From: an uncultured Lentisphaeria bacterium
Lineage (GTDB): Bacteria > Verrucomicrobiota > Lentisphaeria > Victivallales > Victivallaceae
Assembly (NCBI GenBank): GCA_903821255.1
Contig: CAIJKT010000214.1
Location: 1-8,284, forward strand
Reading direction: 5' to 3'
Length of the DNA: 8,284 bases
In this document: positions 5,936 to 8,284 of the stretch, in pieces
Layout: the number at the start of each line of letters is the position of its first letter
How positions within the stretch are numbered: the first letter of the stretch is position 1
Position numbers and translations under genes: made by a program
Notes under the pieces: model-generated
The model's input: the letters and a program-made list of their open reading frames with translations, nothing else
The model's database searches: none
What the model was told of the DNA's origin: nothing

Positions 5936-7357
5936 ATGTCCAAATATTTTATTGTCATTTTTGCTGCTGCCGCATGCTTGCTGGCTGTTTCCTGTCAACC
6001 CGTCATTTCCAAATTCACCATGGAGAAAATGGTGGCGATAGATGATGAAGGCGATCCGAAACTATACGCCTACCACGATGATAACCGGATTGTTGACCCG
6101 GAAGAATATACGTTTGACCATCAGCTTGACCAGATGATGTCAGCCATACAGAAAAGCGGCCGCAAAAAGATATTGATATATGTTTTCGGGGGAATGAATT
6201 CGGTCGACTCCATGGTTTCAATCACTGACGAAATGGCGCGGATTATTTATGCCCAGTCGGATTATTATCCCATCTTTGTCAGTTGGGAATCCACCTTGTT
6301 CGAGTGCTATTTAGACCATCTGTTTATGATCCGGCGGGGAGTGAAGAGCTATGCTTTCGGCCCGGCGCTGTCGCCGTTTTATTTGACGGTGGATCTGGGG
6401 CGGGCGGTGACCCGGCTGCCGATCAATCTGGTGTATCAGTCGTGCGGAACATTTTCCTCTGACGGCGATTTTCCGGAGCTGGACAACGATACCATTAAGA
6501 AAATTGACAATATGAAAATGCGTGTTTATATCGGCAAGGATAATTATCCTGGATATTACAGTGCGCTGGCCCGTACTTCATACATCGCCGGTCTGCCGTT
6601 ACGGATAATCACCACGCCGGCGATAGACACCTGCGGCAAAAGCGCATGGGATATTATGAAACGCCGTTCCAAAACTGCTTTCATCAAAGCACAGCCGCTT
6701 GAAACAAGTGTTGAGAAAGAGATAAAAACAGCCCTGTCGCCGTCAGACGGCGCGATGTCGCGGCTGATGGACCGTTTGTGCGGACTTTACCGCGGACATC
6801 CGGATTATGAGTTCACTGTCATCGGGCATAGCATGGGGCCGTTCATAATCAATGAAATGATTGCCCGCTATCCGGAACTGCCGTATAAGAACATCGTGTA
6901 TATGGCTCCGGCATGTTCGGTGATTGAAGCGGTCAGAGCGATCAAACCGTATCTGGAGAAAAATCCGAAATCCACTTTTTACAATCTGTGCATCCATCCG
7001 CACCGGGACACGCAGGATATGATGGTTTACGGCTGCCTGCCGCGAGGCAGCGTGCTGGAATGGATCGACCTGTATTTGTCGGACCCTGTTTCCGCCGATG
7101 ATTTGACGCTCGGTCAGTGGGACAATGCCGTTTTTCTGATGCCGCGGCTGATGGATAGTGTTCAGAGTCAAATTGTAGTAAAAGCTTTTGGCCTGATGGA
7201 TCCGGCAACCAACACCATAGTTCTCGATATGCCGGGCCAGCATACAGATTTCGGCGAACCTGTGCTGCGGTTCTGGGAGCCGGCATTCTGGGAAATTCCA
7301 GCCAGCGCCGCCACGAAAAACGGAATTACTAAGAATGGAATTAAAAAAGGCCGGTAA
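5936..7357 (+). CDS. Predicted lipoprotein with alpha/beta-hydrolase fold, specific function unknown
   Basis: This protein has 473 residues. Residues 1-20 form a lipoprotein signal peptide: Lys3, a hydrophobic stretch (YFIVIFAAAACLL), then LAVSC with the lipidated Cys20. The mature protein should be exported and membrane-anchored. IGHSMG (296-301) is a GxSxG nucleophile elbow (Ser299) after a hydrophobic strand (YEFTVI), and His436 in GQHTDFG is a plausible catalytic His. The acid is not certain. KKILIYVFGG (77-86) resembles the first core strand and oxyanion loop of serine hydrolases. About 210 residues separate it from the nucleophile, far more than the usual 70-90, so there is a large insertion with many aromatic residues. 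The tail has a duplicated KNGI. GGAG at 5926-5929 is 6 nt before the ATG. Lipase, esterase or another acyl hydrolase are all possible. I do not recognise a named family. It is divergent from folE, with no functional link visible. Confidence 0.8.
   Translation: MSKYFIVIFAAAACLLAVSCQPVISKFTMEKMVAIDDEGDPKLYAYHDDNRIVDPEEYTFDHQLDQMMSAIQKSGRKKILIYVFGGMNSVDSMVSITDEMARIIYAQSDYYPIFVSWESTLFECYLDHLFMIRRGVKSYAFGPALSPFYLTVDLGRAVTRLPINLVYQSCGTFSSDGDFPELDNDTIKKIDNMKMRVYIGKDNYPGYYSALARTSYIAGLPLRIITTPAIDTCGKSAWDIMKRRSKTAFIKAQPLETSVEKEIKTALSPSDGAMSRLMDRLCGLYRGHPDYEFTVIGHSMGPFIINEMIARYPELPYKNIVYMAPACSVIEAVRAIKPYLEKNPKSTFYNLCIHPHRDTQDMMVYGCLPRGSVLEWIDLYLSDPVSADDLTLGQWDNAVFLMPRLMDSVQSQIVVKAFGLMDPATNTIVLDMPGQHTDFGEPVLRFWEPAFWEIPASAATKNGITKNGIKKGR
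7316..7345 (+). repeat. Imperfect 15-bp tandem duplication at the lipoprotein C-terminus
   Basis: AAAAACGGAATTACT (7316-7330) is followed directly by AAGAATGGAATTAAA (7331-7345). The copies keep the reading frame and encode KNGIT and KNGIK before a basic end (KKGR). This looks like replication slippage that lengthened a tolerant C-terminus. Confidence 0.6.
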
Positions 7358-7480
7358 TACCGCCATATTGCTTTGAGATATTGTTTGAATTTATTTCTGA
7401 TGCAGATTAGTGTTGAGTAATTACAGACTGATGTTTATTCAATGTTTTAAACAGATAAATGTAACAGGTAATGTCGAAGA

Positions 7481-8158
7481 ATGAAAAAAATAGCAGTATC
7501 AGTACATGATGTCACGCCGCGCTTCAGCAAAGAGCTTGAAGAAATATTCGCCGCGCTTGACGATGCCGGAGTGAAGGTGCGTTCCGAGCTGGTGGTGCCG
7601 GACTACCAGCGTCAGTTCAAACTTTCCGCACATCCTGATTTTGTCGCGATGCTTAAAGAGCATAGAACCCGCGGCTGTGATGTAAGCCTGCATGGTATAT
7701 ATCATGATTACGCCGAGTTCTACCATTTTAATTACGATGCGGCGAAAGATGCTTTGCGCAAAGGTCTGGATATTTTTGGCGAAGCATTTAATTTTTTTCC
7801 TCCCGGGTTCGTTGCTCCGCAGTGGCTGCAAAGCCGCGGCAGTTTGCGGGCAGTATGGGAAAATGAATTTGTTTATACTGCAACTTTGACCGGGGTGCAT
7901 TTCAAAAGCGGCAATACCGCCAAAGCATTTCCGCTGAATTATGACTGGGGGCCGCTTGTGGTTGACCGCATCATCACCTGCTGTAATAACATGGCATGTC
8001 ACATCCGCGGCGGCGGCCTGATCCGTTTCTCCATGCACCCGATGGATATCCCGGACCGGATGTTTGCAGCGGAAATGAGGCAACTTCACTTCCTGCTGGA
8101 CCACGGCTGGGAGCCGACTTCATACGAACAACTACGAAAAGAGGTAGACCATGTCTGA
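7481..8158 (+). CDS. DUF2334 / NodB-like polysaccharide deacetylase family protein
   Basis: This 225-residue protein has no signal peptide and fits the DUF2334 branch of the carbohydrate-esterase-4-like fold, whose better-known members remove acetyl groups from N-acetylated sugars with a divalent metal. Motifs in order are VSVHDVTP (6-13, with Asp10 at the catalytic-base/metal site), the metal-binding SLHGIYH (69-75, His71 and His75), FPPGFVAPQW (106-115) and FSMHPMDI (183-190, His186) near the end. The order and spacing agree with the family. No member-specific substrate can be named. The ATG at 7481 is the first in frame after a TAA at 7469, but its ribosome binding site is poor (GAAGA abutting the ATG, AGG about 13 nt away). 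The end overlaps the ATG of another gene by 8 nt (ATGTCTGA at 8151), so it was probably part of an operon, perhaps for cell-envelope sugar metabolism. Confidence 0.8.
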   Translation: MKKIAVSVHDVTPRFSKELEEIFAALDDAGVKVRSELVVPDYQRQFKLSAHPDFVAMLKEHRTRGCDVSLHGIYHDYAEFYHFNYDAAKDALRKGLDIFGEAFNFFPPGFVAPQWLQSRGSLRAVWENEFVYTATLTGVHFKSGNTAKAFPLNYDWGPLVVDRIITCCNNMACHIRGGGLIRFSMHPMDIPDRMFAAEMRQLHFLLDHGWEPTSYEQLRKEVDHV

Positions 8159-8204
8159 AAAACCGTGGACGGGACGTCATCTGCTGCGTGACCATGCCCG
8201 ATGA
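8151..8204 (+). pseudogene. Start of a downstream gene, cut off after 17 codons
   Basis: An ATG overlaps the end of the DUF2334 gene and has GAGG at 8141-8144 with 6-nt spacing, a better site than that of the DUF2334 gene itself. This is the usual layout of a translationally coupled next gene. The frame reads MSEKPWTGRHLLRDHAR and then stops at TGA (8202-8204). The stop falls where base composition turns very GC-rich, so the true gene is probably interrupted by a junction or assembly error rather than being a natural 17-residue peptide. The family cannot be told from so few residues. Confidence 0.4.
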
Positions 8205-8284
8205 TCCCAACGCCCCTCCCCCTCCCAGCCCTGACGCTGGGCTTGTGGCGCCTCCCGTGGGCGGGCCCATAGCGATGCCTGCCA
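8194..8284 (+). other. High-GC tail with an open proline-rich frame; probable chimeric or foreign end
   Basis: By hand count 60 of the last 84 bases (8201-8284) are G or C, about 71%, far above the rest of the window. From ATG 8194 the frame stays open to the end and reads as a Pro/Ala/Gly-rich peptide starting MPDDPNAPPPPSP. The same frame is also open upstream through this region (DVICCVTMP). A perfect 6-bp inverted repeat, CCCAGC-CCTGAC-GCTGGG, lies at 8224-8241. Such codon use fits a high-GC organism, not the genes before it. The exact junction cannot be placed but should lie between about 8160 and 8200. Confidence 0.45.

Noticed and set aside
6743..7366. 207-residue open frame on the minus strand opposite the lipoprotein gene
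   Set aside because: It is a shadow of the plus-strand hydrolase, which has a signal peptide and GHSMG motif. No ribosome binding site or known domain was seen.
7346..7374. Possible terminator after the lipoprotein gene (CGGT-AAT-ACCG hairpin)
   Set aside because: The stem is only four pairs with a 3-nt loop, and no T-run follows.
7499..8104. 201-residue open frame on the minus strand opposite the DUF2334 gene
   Set aside because: The plus-strand frame carries the full DUF2334 motif order, and the antisense frame has no family features.
8224..8241. CCCAGC-CCTGAC-GCTGGG hairpin as an intrinsic terminator
   Set aside because: There is no T-run after the stem, and it lies in the doubtful high-GC tail inside an open reading frame.
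1..8284. CRISPR array, insertion sequence, toxin-antitoxin, phage or other defence system
   Set aside because: No regularly spaced repeats, transposase or nuclease motifs, or terminal inverted repeats were seen. All sizeable genes fit metabolic or envelope families.

Overview
The window looks like a fragment of a bacterial genome or metagenomic contig of medium GC content. It is densely coded, with short gaps, good Shine-Dalgarno sites (AGGAG, AAGGAGGGG, AGGAGG) and overlapping genes. It opens inside one gene and ends in a short stretch of very different composition. Taxonomy is only a guess. A class II aldolase/short-chain dehydrogenase fusion, an AIF-like flavoprotein and an unusual lipoprotein hydrolase together would suit an anaerobe of the PVC group such as a Lentisphaerota or Kiritimatiellota member, but nothing here proves that.

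Layout: (1) 1-2411, plus strand: a two-gene unit holding the 3' part of an aldolase/SDR fusion with a sorbitol-6-phosphate-dehydrogenase-like C-terminal half, then a D-lactate-dehydrogenase-like 2-hydroxyacid dehydrogenase 15 bp downstream. This suggests catabolism of a (phospho)sugar with NADH-linked steps. (2) 2412-2541: a regulatory gap with a candidate promoter and a perfect 15-bp palindrome just before the ribosome binding site. (3) 2542-4096, plus strand: a flavoprotein resembling apoptosis-inducing factor (AIF) over its whole length, then pterin-4a-carbinolamine dehydratase (PCD) 28 bp later. (4) 4106-5692, minus strand: folE-folB-folK, the GTP-to-dihydropterin-pyrophosphate part of folate synthesis. 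It runs head-on into the PCD gene with only 9 bp between the stop codons. (5) 5693-5935: divergent control region with a likely folE promoter, a leader hairpin or operator palindrome, and a weaker promoter for the next gene. (6) 5936-7357, plus strand: a secreted lipoprotein with an alpha/beta-hydrolase GHSMG nucleophile elbow and a large insertion. (7) 7358-7480: AT-rich gap in which I see no convincing promoter or terminator. (8) 7481-8158, plus strand: a DUF2334/NodB-like polysaccharide-deacetylase-type protein, overlapped by the start of another gene at 8151. (9) About 8160-8284: a roughly 71% GC tail that closes the downstream gene after 17 codons and carries an open proline-rich frame. 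It looks like a chimeric assembly end or a foreign junction.

The clearest biological theme is pterin chemistry: three folate-synthesis genes on one strand and a pterin dehydratase on the other, meeting tail to tail. The least explained genes are the AIF-like flavoprotein paired with PCD and the lipoprotein hydrolase. I found no CRISPR array, insertion sequence, rRNA, tRNA or obvious defence system. Most of the window is recognisable metabolism, and the odd points are contextual rather than a clearly new system.
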